Shown: positions 1 through 7,624, numbered from the stretch's first letter. The stretch: DNA of 7,799 nt from an uncultured Collinsella sp. (GCA_900757265.1 CAAENW010000207.1:1-7799), one strand, 5' to 3'. Numbers and translations are program-made. The notes: generated by a model from the sequence alone, not told the origin.

Positions 1-49
1 AAACTGATGCGCCCCGCACCCCATGCGCCGCAACGACCGCCACGACACC

Positions 50-55
50 AAGGAG
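50..55 (+). promoter_or_regulatory. Ribosome binding site that sets the start at 61
   Basis: AAGGAG sits five bases before ATG 61 and is the only good Shine-Dalgarno match near the gene start. It favours ATG 61 over the in-frame ATG at 7. Confidence 0.7.
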
Positions 56-60
56 CAGCT

Positions 61-1194
61 ATGGCTACACTTTCCGAACAAGAACGCAAGCGCATCCAGC
101 GATACTGCATCTGTCCCAAGGTTGCCGGCGCGGCGCTTGCCATGGCGTTTGTGCTGCCTTTTTTGATCATTCCCTTCGAAATGATTGACGATATCGTCTT
201 CCATCATGAAAGCTTCCAGGAGACGGGCATGATGACCGCCTTGGCGCTCACCGCCGTCGAGCTCATCATCTTCTGCTATTGCGCGCTCGCGCCGCGCTTT
301 GGCATGCGCGGCAAGCAGTGGAGGGAAATGCAGCACCGGCTCGCCGTCGAGCAGAGCGAAAAAGACCGCTCGGCACAAATTGCAGGCGTTGTTGGCACGC
401 AGGCCGCCGCGCGTCTGCTCAAGAACAGCGACAATGAGACCGCACGCAACCTGGGCGGTGCGGCAGAAGTCGCCGCTGCCGTAGGCGCCGTCGCCACCGC
501 GGCAGACGTGCTTGCCGAAAGCTTTGCCAACGCAAAGGCAATGGCAGAGGCCTGTGGCGTGCCCGTCCCCCGTGCAAAAAAGCGGATCGTCGCGCTTGTG
601 GCGCTGCCCCTCGCGATCGTGTGCGGTGCCTATATCCCGCAGCTGGCGCAGGGAAACATCGAGATGCAACAGAACGCAGCGGCCGCGGCCGAGCAGATCG
701 CCATCGCTCGCAAGGCATTAGAGCCCGCATGCGAGTACGTGTCCGCCGATGACCCCTACGAGCGATATCAAGATTACGGCTATCACGTCCGCGGCTATCT
801 GCACGAAGGCGACTCAGGTACCCAGAAGGCCTATACCTATCTGGACTTTGACAACAAGGGGACACTCAAGGAAGTGAGCTACGCGGCAGAGGTCGACCCC
901 AGCGCGAGCCTTGAGGACAACCTCGCCCGCATCGAGCGCGACCTTGACGAGCTGTTCTCTGCCGTCCAAACCGTAGACGTCAAGACGGTGAGCCCCGAGC
1001 TCTTGGCACCGCAGAAACTCCCCGAAGAGTTTAGGCAGGCATTTTTGAACGGTTCGCTCTACGAGAGAATCTCCATCAGGACGAGTGGCAACCCCATCAA
1101 AACGTACTATTCGTTTGACACGGATCCCGAGGATGAATTTGACGAGTACACCCATCCAAGCATCCGTATCACATTGATGGGCAAAACGAGCTAG
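61..1194 (+). CDS. Unrecognised membrane protein with three predicted TM segments
   Basis: I do not recognise this 377-residue protein. The start is set at ATG 61 because AAGGAG lies at 50-55, five bases upstream; an in-frame ATG at 7 would add 18 Pro/Arg-rich residues and has no comparable site. Hydrophobic segments lie at about residues 21-38, 57-77 and 176-194. Between the second and third is a charged, Ala-rich, probably helical stretch (about 85-170, including an AAEVAAAVGAVATAAD run). After the third, about 180 residues form a soluble, acidic domain with many Tyr and Asp and no cysteine beyond C231 region that I can tie to a motif. No catalytic motif, lipobox or cleavable signal peptide is evident. 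With the short basic N-terminus inside, the C-terminal domain would lie outside the cell, but this topology is inferred. It is the only plus-strand gene and converges on the ABC gene, 37 bases away. Coding status is well supported; function is unknown. Confidence 0.85.
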   Translation: MATLSEQERKRIQRYCICPKVAGAALAMAFVLPFLIIPFEMIDDIVFHHESFQETGMMTALALTAVELIIFCYCALAPRFGMRGKQWREMQHRLAVEQSEKDRSAQIAGVVGTQAAARLLKNSDNETARNLGGAAEVAAAVGAVATAADVLAESFANAKAMAEACGVPVPRAKKRIVALVALPLAIVCGAYIPQLAQGNIEMQQNAAAAAEQIAIARKALEPACEYVSADDPYERYQDYGYHVRGYLHEGDSGTQKAYTYLDFDNKGTLKEVSYAAEVDPSASLEDNLARIERDLDELFSAVQTVDVKTVSPELLAPQKLPEEFRQAFLNGSLYERISIRTSGNPIKTYYSFDTDPEDEFDEYTHPSIRITLMGKTS

Positions 1195-1200
1195 CCATCC

Positions 1201-1233
1201 AATGTGACAAAGGGACTGTCCCTTTGTCACATT
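1201..1233. repeat. Perfect 33-bp palindrome, repeat copy 1
   Basis: The left arm AATGTGACAAAGGGAC (1201-1216) and right arm GTCCCTTTGTCACATT (1218-1233) are exact reverse complements around a single central T at 1217. It fills the gap between two convergent genes: it begins six bases after the stop of the plus-strand gene and its last two bases supply two bases of the TAA stop of the ABC gene (1232-1234). A second copy lies at 4666-4698, matching at 31 of 33 positions. As RNA it would form a long stem on either strand, so a bidirectional terminator role is possible, but there is no T-rich tail after either arm. The size and symmetry resemble REP elements moved by Y1 (IS200-like/RAYT) transposases; that link is inference, as no transposase gene is here. 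Confidence 0.85.
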
Positions 1234-4200
1234 ATTCGGAGCGTAGGGCTTCCACAGGGTCTTTCTTGGATGCGCTGCGAGCCGGCAGCAGGCCGGCAAC
1301 GACCGTCAGCAGCACCGAAGTTACAATGAGCATCAGCGCGTCTTGAACGGGCAGGCTCATCAGGTTGGGCACCTGCTTGGCCGCAAGCGCCCAGGCATTA
1401 ACCGGAAAGCTCACGGCCACCACGACGACAATGGCAAAGACGCCGGCAATGAGGCCTTCGATAAAGGTCTCGGCATTAAATACGTTGGCCACGTTGCGCT
1501 TTGACGCGCCGATCGCGCGCAGGATGCCAATCTCCTTTTTGCGCTCCAGCACGCTGATGTAGGTGATGATGCCGATCATGATGGAGCTCACCACCAAACT
1601 GATACTCACGAATGCGATGAGCACCAAGCTGATAGTATTCACGATGTCGGTCACCGAGCCCATGATGATGCCCATGTAGTCGGTATACAAGATTGCCTGC
1701 TCATCGTGACCAGCGGCTTTGACCTGCTTGTTGTACGCATCGATATAATCGAGCACGCGCTCCTTGGCCTCAAAGTCGCGCGGGAAAATCTTGACCGAAA
1801 TGGGGTCCGCCTCGTCCGCATAGCCCAACGTGGTCAGATTGTTGTCGTAGGTGAGCTTCGACGCCTTGGCATAGCTCATCATGAGCGAACTCAGGTCCTC
1901 AGCGTCCATGTTAAAGTGGATAGCGCGAGCAAAGGCGTTCGCATCCACGCGCATGGCGCTCGCCAGGTTGGCAAAACTCGAAGACATCTGCGTCGCCATC
2001 TGGTCCATAAGCCCTGCCGCGCCCGCCTTGAGCTGAGCTGATACCGTCGTGGCAATCTGCTCGCTGACCGCCTTCATCACCTGATCCATAGACTGCTGCA
2101 AATACGGAGCCAGCTGCTTTTGCACATAGTCGCCCATCACCTGCTGCAGACGCTCGGCCAGGGCATCGCCGCCGAGCGCCCTGAGCTGAGCCAGGTATTG
2201 CTGGGCTGCGACATCATTCTCAAGGTACGCTGAGAACGCGGCGGCAAGCTTTGACGCGTCCTTAAGATCTTCGGGCGACAGCGCCTTAAACTGATCAGAC
2301 TGCAAAAAGCCCTCAAACAGCTGGTTGGCTAGTGTTCCCACCTGCTTCATTTGCTCGGGCGCAAGTTCCAGACCGTCAAAGATACCCGAAAAATCTGGGG
2401 TTGGCGCTTTGGCCATGATGTCACTAAAGTCGATGTCCTTCCCAACGCCCGTAAGGTCGATATCCAACCCGGACAAGTCAAGACCCGACAGGTCCATACC
2501 GCCGGCGACACCCGAGAGCGCGGAGGTATCAAACGAGAACGCGCTCTTGAGCGCCGCCTCGTCCACACTGAACATGCTGCCCAGATCCACTCCTTGTTTG
2601 GCCTCGCCTTGCAGTTCGTCGAAAGACTTGCCCGTAAAGACATCCGTCTCGGGGTGGGCAAGCTGCTCTTGCACAATCTGCGAATTGGCAGCGCGTTCCA
2701 TAAGCTGGCGAGTCAGCGCATGCGTATAGGCAATGCCCGGGGACAACGCGCTCGCGTTGGCCGTCTCGTTCGGTCGCACCACGCCCACAATACGCACGTC
2801 AATACCGTCGGCAACCTTGGCCGTCATAAAGTCGGCATCGCCAGACATGTCGGTCCACATGCCGGTCTCTTCGTTTTTGCGATAGGCATCGGCCGGCGAC
2901 AACACTTTAAACGCCGTGGACAGCGCGTCGTCGTAGGTAAAGTCGCTGCCGGTCTCGGGCGTCTCGACCTTGCCGTCGGCCGTCATGGCGCTGTTTACCA
3001 AATCGTTGAGCTCATCGATATCCAGCGCACCGATGCTGTAGAGCGTGTAGTCGCCCACCGTGCCGCGGCTCGAAAGCACCATTACGGCTTCGTTAGCAGA
3101 CGTAGGCCAATGGCCGGCGACGACATCGTACTGGCTGTCGAGCAGGCTCTGGTCGTCAATCATCTCGTTAAAGACCGAGGTTCCCATGGATTCCATGCTC
3201 ACCGTCGCCGCCGAACTCGCGCCGCCGCTCATGGCCTCGGTCATAGCGTTGGGAACAAGTCGAACGGGCTTCTCGTCACCCTTACCCGCACGATAGACAA
3301 CCGGCGTCACGCCATAGCCGTACTGGATGGCATTGACCTCTTTATCGATGCCGTCGCCACCGGCATCGAGCCATGCCTTAAAGCTCGTCATGTCGTTGGA
3401 CTTAACGCTCGCAAACATATCCTTTACGGCCGTGACCACAGGAATCTTATCGGTTCCCCGAGCCTTGCCGTCAGTGCTGCCGTCGGACGAGCCCTCGTTC
3501 TTGGACGTATCGTCATCCGTGGTCCCCTGTCCGCCCATCATGGACGACAGGTCGTAATCCTGCTTGGAAATCGTCAGCGGGTAGCTCGAGAGCGTATCCT
3601 CCTCGACCTTTTTGATGTAGCCGTTTACGCCGTTGGAGAGCGCCAGAATCGCCGCGATACCGATGATGCCGATCGAACCAGCAAAGGCCGTCATGGCCGT
3701 ACGGCCCTTCTTGGTCAAAAGGTTTCGCGCCGAAAGCCCCAGCGCTGTCACAAAGCTCATCGAGGTTTTGCGCGTAGGCTTAGCCTCGCGACGCGCGGCA
3801 TTGGCAACATCAAAGGGATTGGAATCGTCGGTGATCTTGCCGTCCGCCAGGTTGACGATGCGCGTGGCGTACTGGTACGCCAGCTCGGGATTGTGCGTGA
3901 CCATGATGACCAGACGGTCGCGCGCAACGTCCTTGAGCAAATCCATGACCTGCACGGATGTCGTTGAGTCCAAGGCGCCGGTCGGCTCGTCAGCCAGCAC
4001 AATCTCGGGATCGTTAATCAGGGCGCGGGCGATGGCCACGCGCTGCATCTGTCCGCCCGAAAGCTGGCTCGGACGCTTGTTAATGTGCTCGTCCAGGCCG
4101 ACTTTCTCCAACGCCTCGCGCGCACGCTGGCGACGCTCGACATGCCCCACGCCCGTGAGCGTAAGCGCCAGCTCCACGTTTTCCAAAATGGTCTGATGCG

Positions 4201-4486
4201 GAATGAGGTTATAGCTCTGGAACACAAAGCCGATGCGGTTGTTGCGGTAGGCATCCCAATCGCGATCGTGAAAGTCCTTGGTCGAAATACCGTCGATCAG
4301 CAGGTCGCCAGAATCAAAGTGGTCGAGTCCGCCGATAACGTTGAGCAGCGTGGTCTTGCCCGAACCTGAGGGACCCAGAATGGCCACGAACTCGTTATCG
4401 CGAAAAGCCAGGCTTACGTTGTCGAGCGCCACCTGCGTAAACGACTGCGTAACGTACCTTTTGCAAATTCCTTTGAGCTCCAGCAT
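1232..4486 (-). CDS. ABC ATPase fused to FtsX/MacB-type permease with giant extracytoplasmic domain
   Basis: A 1084-residue single-chain ABC protein of the MacB/LolD-FtsX class. The ATPase domain covers about residues 1-225: Walker [10 protein letters not shown] (38-46), Q-loop Q90, signature LSGGQ (142-146), Walker B IVLADE (162-167) and H-loop H198, all intact. The permease half has one TM helix at about 263-284 and three near the C-terminus (about 950-978, 1008-1030, 1048-1068), the usual four-helix FtsX pattern, with the conserved cytoplasmic [17 protein letters not shown] (981-997) and a [14 protein letters not shown] tail. Between TM1 and TM2 lie about 660 residues outside the membrane, far more than the roughly 200-250 usual in MacB. 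They include a Gly/Ser/Asp linker (about 316-345), a [12 protein letters not shown] repeat (about 664-691) and a long Gln/Ala/Met-rich helical stretch (about 713-858). ATG 4486 is preferred (AGGAGAGG nine bases upstream); GTG 4513 would add nine residues. The family couples ATP hydrolysis to work outside the membrane, such as lipid, peptide or drug export; the substrate cannot be told. Confidence 0.95.
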   Translation of the reverse strand: MLELKGICKRYVTQSFTQVALDNVSLAFRDNEFVAILGPSGSGKTTLLNVIGGLDHFDSGDLLIDGISTKDFHDRDWDAYRNNRIGFVFQSYNLIPHQTILENVELALTLTGVGHVERRQRAREALEKVGLDEHINKRPSQLSGGQMQRVAIARALINDPEIVLADEPTGALDSTTSVQVMDLLKDVARDRLVIMVTHNPELAYQYATRIVNLADGKITDDSNPFDVANAARREAKPTRKTSMSFVTALGLSARNLLTKKGRTAMTAFAGSIGIIGIAAILALSNGVNGYIKKVEEDTLSSYPLTISKQDYDLSSMMGGQGTTDDDTSKNEGSSDGSTDGKARGTDKIPVVTAVKDMFASVKSNDMTSFKAWLDAGGDGIDKEVNAIQYGYGVTPVVYRAGKGDEKPVRLVPNAMTEAMSGGASSAATVSMESMGTSVFNEMIDDQSLLDSQYDVVAGHWPTSANEAVMVLSSRGTVGDYTLYSIGALDIDELNDLVNSAMTADGKVETPETGSDFTYDDALSTAFKVLSPADAYRKNEETGMWTDMSGDADFMTAKVADGIDVRIVGVVRPNETANASALSPGIAYTHALTRQLMERAANSQIVQEQLAHPETDVFTGKSFDELQGEAKQGVDLGSMFSVDEAALKSAFSFDTSALSGVAGGMDLSGLDLSGLDIDLTGVGKDIDFSDIMAKAPTPDFSGIFDGLELAPEQMKQVGTLANQLFEGFLQSDQFKALSPEDLKDASKLAAAFSAYLENDVAAQQYLAQLRALGGDALAERLQQVMGDYVQKQLAPYLQQSMDQVMKAVSEQIATTVSAQLKAGAAGLMDQMATQMSSSFANLASAMRVDANAFARAIHFNMDAEDLSSLMMSYAKASKLTYDNNLTTLGYADEADPISVKIFPRDFEAKERVLDYIDAYNKQVKAAGHDEQAILYTDYMGIIMGSVTDIVNTISLVLIAFVSISLVVSSIMIGIITYISVLERKKEIGILRAIGASKRNVANVFNAETFIEGLIAGVFAIVVVVAVSFPVNAWALAAKQVPNLMSLPVQDALMLIVTSVLLTVVAGLLPARSASKKDPVEALRSE

Positions 4487-4495
4487 GGACGGCAA

Positions 4496-4503
4496 CCTCT
4501 CCT
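4496..4503 (-). promoter_or_regulatory. Ribosome binding site of the ABC gene
   Basis: Read on the minus strand this is AGGAGAGG, nine bases before ATG 4486. It lies inside the reading frame if translation began at GTG 4513, which also has a GGAGGAG some 12 bases upstream, so the longer form cannot be excluded. Confidence 0.6.
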
Positions 4504-4557
4504 GCGCAGGCACCCCGCCCGCTCTCCTCCGCCGTTCGTATTCGACGCGTTTGTCCT

Positions 4558-4586
4558 ACTCTATCCCCGTTTTCTGCCGGTACCAG
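4558..4586 (-). promoter_or_regulatory. Weak sigma70-like promoter candidate for the ABC gene
   Basis: On the minus strand CTGGTA (4586-4581) and TAGAGT (4563-4558) are separated by 17 bases. They match the -35 consensus at three and the -10 consensus at four of six positions. It is the best spaced pair I found between the upstream hairpin and the start codon, but the match is poor and could be chance. Confidence 0.2.
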
Positions 4587-4610
4587 TGAGAAATGTAACG
4601 AACCGCCCCA

Positions 4611-4650
4611 AATAACGAACGGGACGGCACGCCATATGGCGCACCATCCC
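4611..4650 (-). terminator. Candidate intrinsic terminator after the flavoprotein gene
   Basis: In the minus-strand RNA, GGGAUGGUGCGCC (4650-4638) pairs along its whole length with GGCGUGCCGUCCC (4633-4621) around an AUAU loop, giving a 13-bp stem with three G-U pairs. It is followed by GUUCGUUAUUU (4620-4610), a moderately U-rich tail. In plus-strand RNA the three wobble pairs become A-C mismatches, so the structure favours the strand that is transcribed from the flavoprotein gene. It lies about 60 bases after that gene's stop and upstream of the ABC gene, as expected for a boundary between two units. The interrupted U tract keeps the confidence moderate. Confidence 0.5.
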
Positions 4651-4665
4651 GCACATAACATCGAC

Positions 4666-4698
4666 GATGTGACAAAGGGAATGTCCCTTTGTCACATT
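4666..4698. repeat. Palindromic repeat copy 2
   Basis: ATGTGACAAAGGGA (4667-4680) and TCCCTTTGTCACAT (4684-4697) are exact reverse complements around ATG (4681-4683). Aligned with copy 1 at 1201-1233 it differs only at the first base and at one base of the centre. It starts 11 bases after the stop codon of the flavoprotein gene on the transcribed (minus) strand, and together with copy 1 it brackets the ABC gene. As in copy 1 there is no clear T tract, so it is called a repeat rather than a terminator. Confidence 0.85.
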
Positions 4699-4708
4699 CC
4701 AATGCGCG

Positions 4709-6400
4709 CTACTTTTCGAGCCCGCACGGCATAACGTTAGCGCTGCCGCGGCGAGCCTCAGTCACGGCTGCAAAGAAGCGATAGCCGCCCGAGAAGTTAA
4801 AGCACTCAAAGCCATGCTGCGCCAAAATGCGGCAAGCAATGTAGCTGCGAATGCCGCTCTGGCAAATCACGTAAACCGGCTTGGCCCGGTCGAGCTCGCC
4901 CAGGCGATTGCGCAAATCATCGACGGGAATGTTTACGAAACCATCGATATGCCCGCGCTCATACTCCCCTTCCGTACGAACATCGAGCAGCTGCACGCTG
5001 CCATCGCGTGGCAAGTTGGGCTCATCCTCCCAATGCCACTGCGCCAGTATGCCGCGATTGAGGTTCTCGATCATAAAGCCCGCCATATTGACGGGATCCT
5101 TCGCCGATGAATACGGCGGCGCGTATGCTAGGTCCAAATCCTTAAGCCTATCGCCGCGCATGCCTGCCTGGATGGCAGTCGCCAGAACGTCGATACGCTT
5201 GTCCACACCATCGATGCCCACGATTTGCGCACCCAGCAGGCGCAATCCCTGCTTCTCGAAGACAACCTTCATGGTCATGGGCGTTGCACCCGGATAATAA
5301 CCCGCATGCGAACCGGGCGACAGGACCACGCTGTCGCAGTCAACTCCCGCCGCGTGTGCCGCCTTTTCGGATAGTCCCGTGCTTGCCGCCGTCAAGTCGA
5401 ATACCTTGATAACCGATGAGCCCAACGATCCGAGGTAGCAGCTGTCCATGCCGGCTATGACATCGGCGACGACACGCCCCTGCTTGTTGGCGGGGCCGGC
5501 GAGCGAAATGACCGCGTCCTCGCCGGTCACCTGATGCGTGACCTGCACGGCATCGCCCACGGCATACACGTCGGCAGCAGAGGTCTCCATGCGGTCGTTG
5601 ACCACAATAGCCCCCTTGATGCCCAGTTCGAGCCCCGCCTCTTGCGCCAGATGGCTCTCAGGTGCCACGCCAATGGCAAGCAGCACCATATCGGCTCCGA
5701 TAGGGTCATCGCCCGCAACATGGGTGACAACGCGGCCATCAACTTCCTCAAAACCTGTCACATCGGCCTTGAGGCGCAGATCGATACCGTGCTCACGCAC
5801 CTCGGTATGCAAAAGGGTCGCCATGTCGTAATCCAGGTTGTTCATAAGCTGGACGGGACGCTGCAGAAGGGTCACCTGGAGCCCCAGCTCGCACAGATTC
5901 TCCGCCGTCTCGACGCCAATGAAGCCGCCGCCGATCACGACGGCACTGCTCGGTCGCCGCTCTCGAACATAGCTGTGAATACGCAGCGTGTCCTCAACGG
6001 TGCGTAGGCTAAAGATTTTATCCGAGTCGATGCCCGGCAACGCAGGGCGAATCGGCTTTGCACCCGGCGACAGGATGAGCTTGTCATACGTCTCGACAAA
6101 TTCCTCGCCCGTCAGCATATTGCGAACCTCGACCGTATGCGAATCGGGATGGATGGCAAACACCTCGTGACTCGTCTTGACCGCAATGCGAAAGCGATCC
6201 CAAAAGCCCTTGGGAGACTGCAGCGTCAATGCGCTCTCTTCTTCTATCACGCCGCCAATGTAGTACGGAAGCCCACAGTTGGCATACGATACAAAACCCG
6301 TGCGCTCAAAGATGACAATTTGGGCCTGCTCGTCGAGTCTGCGCAAACGTGCCGCCGCCGATGCGCCGCCCGCGACGCCTCCAACGATAACCACCTTCAT
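4709..6400 (-). CDS. CoA-disulfide reductase-like FAD oxidoreductase with C-terminal rhodanese domain
   Basis: A 563-residue cytoplasmic flavoprotein of the CoADR-RHD/NADH oxidase group. Visible in order: FAD-binding Rossmann motif VGGVAGGASAA (6-16); the single redox cysteine of this family, C42 in YANCGLPYYIGG; the NAD(P)H-binding motif IGGGFIGVETAENL (156-169); the second FAD motif ADVYAVGDA (276-284-ish); a dimerisation domain with the family tyrosines near 368-369 (GYYPGATPM) and 426/430 (YAPPYSSAKDP); and a rhodanese domain from about 455 to 553 with LLDVRTEGEYERGHIDG and the active loop CQSGIRS starting at C513. Relatives reduce CoA disulfide, CoA persulfide or polysulfide with NAD(P)H, the rhodanese cysteine handing over sulfane sulfur; which substrate applies here is not known. 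The chain ends soon after the rhodanese fold (extra Cys at 559), without the TusA or DsrE domains some relatives carry. ATG 6400 follows AAGGTGG by ten bases and starts two bases after the stop of the rhodanese remnant, suggesting translational coupling. Confidence 0.93.
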   Translation of the reverse strand: MKVVIVGGVAGGASAAARLRRLDEQAQIVIFERTGFVSYANCGLPYYIGGVIEEESALTLQSPKGFWDRFRIAVKTSHEVFAIHPDSHTVEVRNMLTGEEFVETYDKLILSPGAKPIRPALPGIDSDKIFSLRTVEDTLRIHSYVRERRPSSAVVIGGGFIGVETAENLCELGLQVTLLQRPVQLMNNLDYDMATLLHTEVREHGIDLRLKADVTGFEEVDGRVVTHVAGDDPIGADMVLLAIGVAPESHLAQEAGLELGIKGAIVVNDRMETSAADVYAVGDAVQVTHQVTGEDAVISLAGPANKQGRVVADVIAGMDSCYLGSLGSSVIKVFDLTAASTGLSEKAAHAAGVDCDSVVLSPGSHAGYYPGATPMTMKVVFEKQGLRLLGAQIVGIDGVDKRIDVLATAIQAGMRGDRLKDLDLAYAPPYSSAKDPVNMAGFMIENLNRGILAQWHWEDEPNLPRDGSVQLLDVRTEGEYERGHIDGFVNIPVDDLRNRLGELDRAKPVYVICQSGIRSYIACRILAQHGFECFNFSGGYRFFAAVTEARRGSANVMPCGLEK

Positions 6401-6402
6401 AG

Positions 6403-6555
6403 CTAACGCACCACCTTTCCCGTGTAGCCGCTTATGCCGCCGATATTCTTGACACTGCCATACCCAGAACGCTTAAGAAAACTCACAGCTTGGTTGCTTC
6501 GCGCACCGCTCAGGCAATGCACGAAAAGCTGCGTGCCCTTTCGACGTATACCCAT
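6403..6555 (-). pseudogene. Truncated rhodanese: C-terminal half only (50 aa)
   Basis: Minus-strand translation from ATG 6555 gives 50 residues. After a short leader (MGIRRKG) residues 8-50 read as the second half of a single-domain rhodanese: LFVHCLSGARSNQAV, with the active loop CLSGARS starting at C14, then LKRSGYGSVKNIGGISGYTGK. Complete single-domain rhodaneses are about 100 residues; the first half, with the usual LLDVR...HIPGSxN motif, is absent. There is no room for it, because a terminator ends at 6573 and the preceding gene stops at 6627. A GGGG seven bases before the ATG is only a weak ribosome binding site. The stop at 6403-6405 sits two bases before the flavoprotein start and its last codons carry that gene's ribosome binding site. 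I read it as a deletion remnant retained upstream of the flavoprotein gene; a functional mini-protein is possible but less likely, since half the fold is missing. Confidence 0.75.
6411..6417 (-). promoter_or_regulatory. Ribosome binding site of the flavoprotein gene
   Basis: AAGGTGG on the minus strand, ten bases before ATG 6400. It is embedded in the last codons of the rhodanese remnant, which may explain why that 3' portion has been kept. Confidence 0.6.
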
Positions 6556-6572
6556 GATGCTACCCCGAAGCA

Positions 6573-6600
6573 GAAAAAAGAGTCGCTGTTTCCAGCGACT
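6573..6600 (-). terminator. Intrinsic terminator after the thioredoxin lipoprotein gene
   Basis: On the minus strand AGTCGCTG (6600-6593) pairs perfectly with CAGCGACT (6588-6581) around a GAAA tetraloop of the stable GNRA type, followed by C and six T (6580-6574). It lies 27 bases past the stop of the lipoprotein gene. This is the clearest terminator in the window and separates the ferredoxin/lipoprotein pair from the rhodanese remnant and flavoprotein. Confidence 0.9.
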
Positions 6601-6626
6601 CCCCTTCAGTTGTCTGTCCCACGGAC

Positions 6627-7589
6627 TTACTGTTCGCTCTTCGCGAGTGCCTGATCGATCAGTTTGTTGAGCGCCTCGCGCTGCTCAGCGGAGTTGATGC
6701 CGCCCATGATCGGCTCTCCCACAATGTTACCGTTCTGGTCGATCACGTAGGTGGTCGGGAACGAGTACAGGTTGGAGGTGAACTTTCCGGCCTCGCTGTC
6801 CGACTTAAACCAGATGTTCTTATACGTTACGCCCTTCTTGGAAAGCACGTCCTTGGCATCGGCCACCTCGTCTTTGTTGCCATCGAGCGTAAAGGAATTA
6901 ACGCCCACGACCTGGCCGCCCTTCTCGGCAAGCTCCTTGTTGAGCTTCTCCAGATCGCCCAGCTCTCCCACGCACGGCTTGCAGGTGGTAAACCAGAAGT
7001 TCATGACGGTGACCTTGTTCTTGGAGAACAGCTCGTCGCTGTTTACATCGTTGCCGTCCAAGTCCTTGCCCTTAAAGCTGGGGAACTTCGTCTCCCCGCT
7101 CTCGCCGTTGGTCATGCCCGCGGTCGAGGCATCGACGCTCTCTCCCTCGCCGGGCGTGCTGCCACATCCGGGGAACTCCTTCTCCAGCGCCATGAGCTTG
7201 TCCTCGATCTCCTTGACCTGCTGCGCGCCGGCCTTAAGCGTCTTAAGCTCGTCAGCCGCAAACTGATCCTTGGCGCCCTCGATGGTATCGAGCAAGAAGT
7301 CACCGTAGTTCTTGCCGTCCTCAATCATGGGAGTGTCTTTGTTGGCCGCAAGGAACACCTTTTCCCATAGGGCGTTATCGCTCGCAAAGATCTCGTTTTC
7401 CTTTTGCAGCAGCTGCTGGTACAGCTCGGCCGCCTCCTCGGCGCTCGACGGCTTTTGTGCCACAAGCTCGGCAATCTGCGCATCGCCGCTCGTAGCACCC
7501 TTCGCGTCGCCCTTGGGGGCAGAGCACGCCGCGAGAGTCAGCGCCAGCACGGGCAGCATCAACAGAGCCGCAATTTTTGACAGTTTCAT
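6627..7589 (-). CDS. Thioredoxin-fold lipoprotein, TlpA/ResA-like
   Basis: A 320-residue exported, lipid-anchored thiol-disulfide oxidoreductase. A basic MKLSK start, hydrophobic core and lipobox LAAC put the lipidated cysteine at C22. Residues about 30-135 are a charged, helical, Glu/Ala/Lys-rich segment, then a GCGSTPGEGES hinge (141-151), then an AhpC-TSA/TlpA thioredoxin domain from about 168 to 318: FPSFKGKDLDG, NFWFTTCKPC with redox cysteines C203 and C206, and the cis-proline loop SFPTTYVID (P278). The active site is TTCKPC, lacking the Trp that usually precedes CxxC, which may shift its redox behaviour. The long helical insert makes it bigger than ResA or TlpA (about 180 residues). 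Family members reduce or isomerise disulfides outside the membrane, for example in cytochrome c maturation or peroxide defence. GGAGGA ends only three bases before ATG 7589. It follows the ferredoxin-type gene by 35 bases, which suggests one operon and membrane-derived electrons. Confidence 0.92.
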   Translation of the reverse strand: MKLSKIAALLMLPVLALTLAACSAPKGDAKGATSGDAQIAELVAQKPSSAEEAAELYQQLLQKENEIFASDNALWEKVFLAANKDTPMIEDGKNYGDFLLDTIEGAKDQFAADELKTLKAGAQQVKEIEDKLMALEKEFPGCGSTPGEGESVDASTAGMTNGESGETKFPSFKGKDLDGNDVNSDELFSKNKVTVMNFWFTTCKPCVGELGDLEKLNKELAEKGGQVVGVNSFTLDGNKDEVADAKDVLSKKGVTYKNIWFKSDSEAGKFTSNLYSFPTTYVIDQNGNIVGEPIMGGINSAEQREALNKLIDQALAKSEQ

Positions 7590-7624
7590 GGTTCCTCCGT
7601 TTATATCGAAACTTATATAGGTAC

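Noticed and set aside
1..60. Possible end of a gene upstream of the window
   Set aside because: A TGA at 5-7 could be a stop codon, but too little sequence is present to support a reading frame.
1201..1240. Palindrome copy 1 as a classical Rho-independent terminator
   Set aside because: The stem is strong but neither strand has a run of T after it, so it is listed as a repeat.
814..1299. 161-codon minus-strand frame across the convergent junction
   Set aside because: It overlaps both confident genes, runs through the palindromic repeat, and shows no domain or ribosome binding site.
2351..3967. Long open frame of 538 codons on the plus strand
   Set aside because: It lies wholly antisense to the ABC gene, whose motifs are certain. 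Its product is rich in Arg, His and Val with no recognisable domain, as expected for a mirror frame in GC-rich DNA.
4395..4661. 88-codon minus-strand frame starting in the gap upstream of the ABC gene
   Set aside because: It reads through the ABC start region in another frame, has low-complexity Arg/Gly/Ala composition and no family resemblance.
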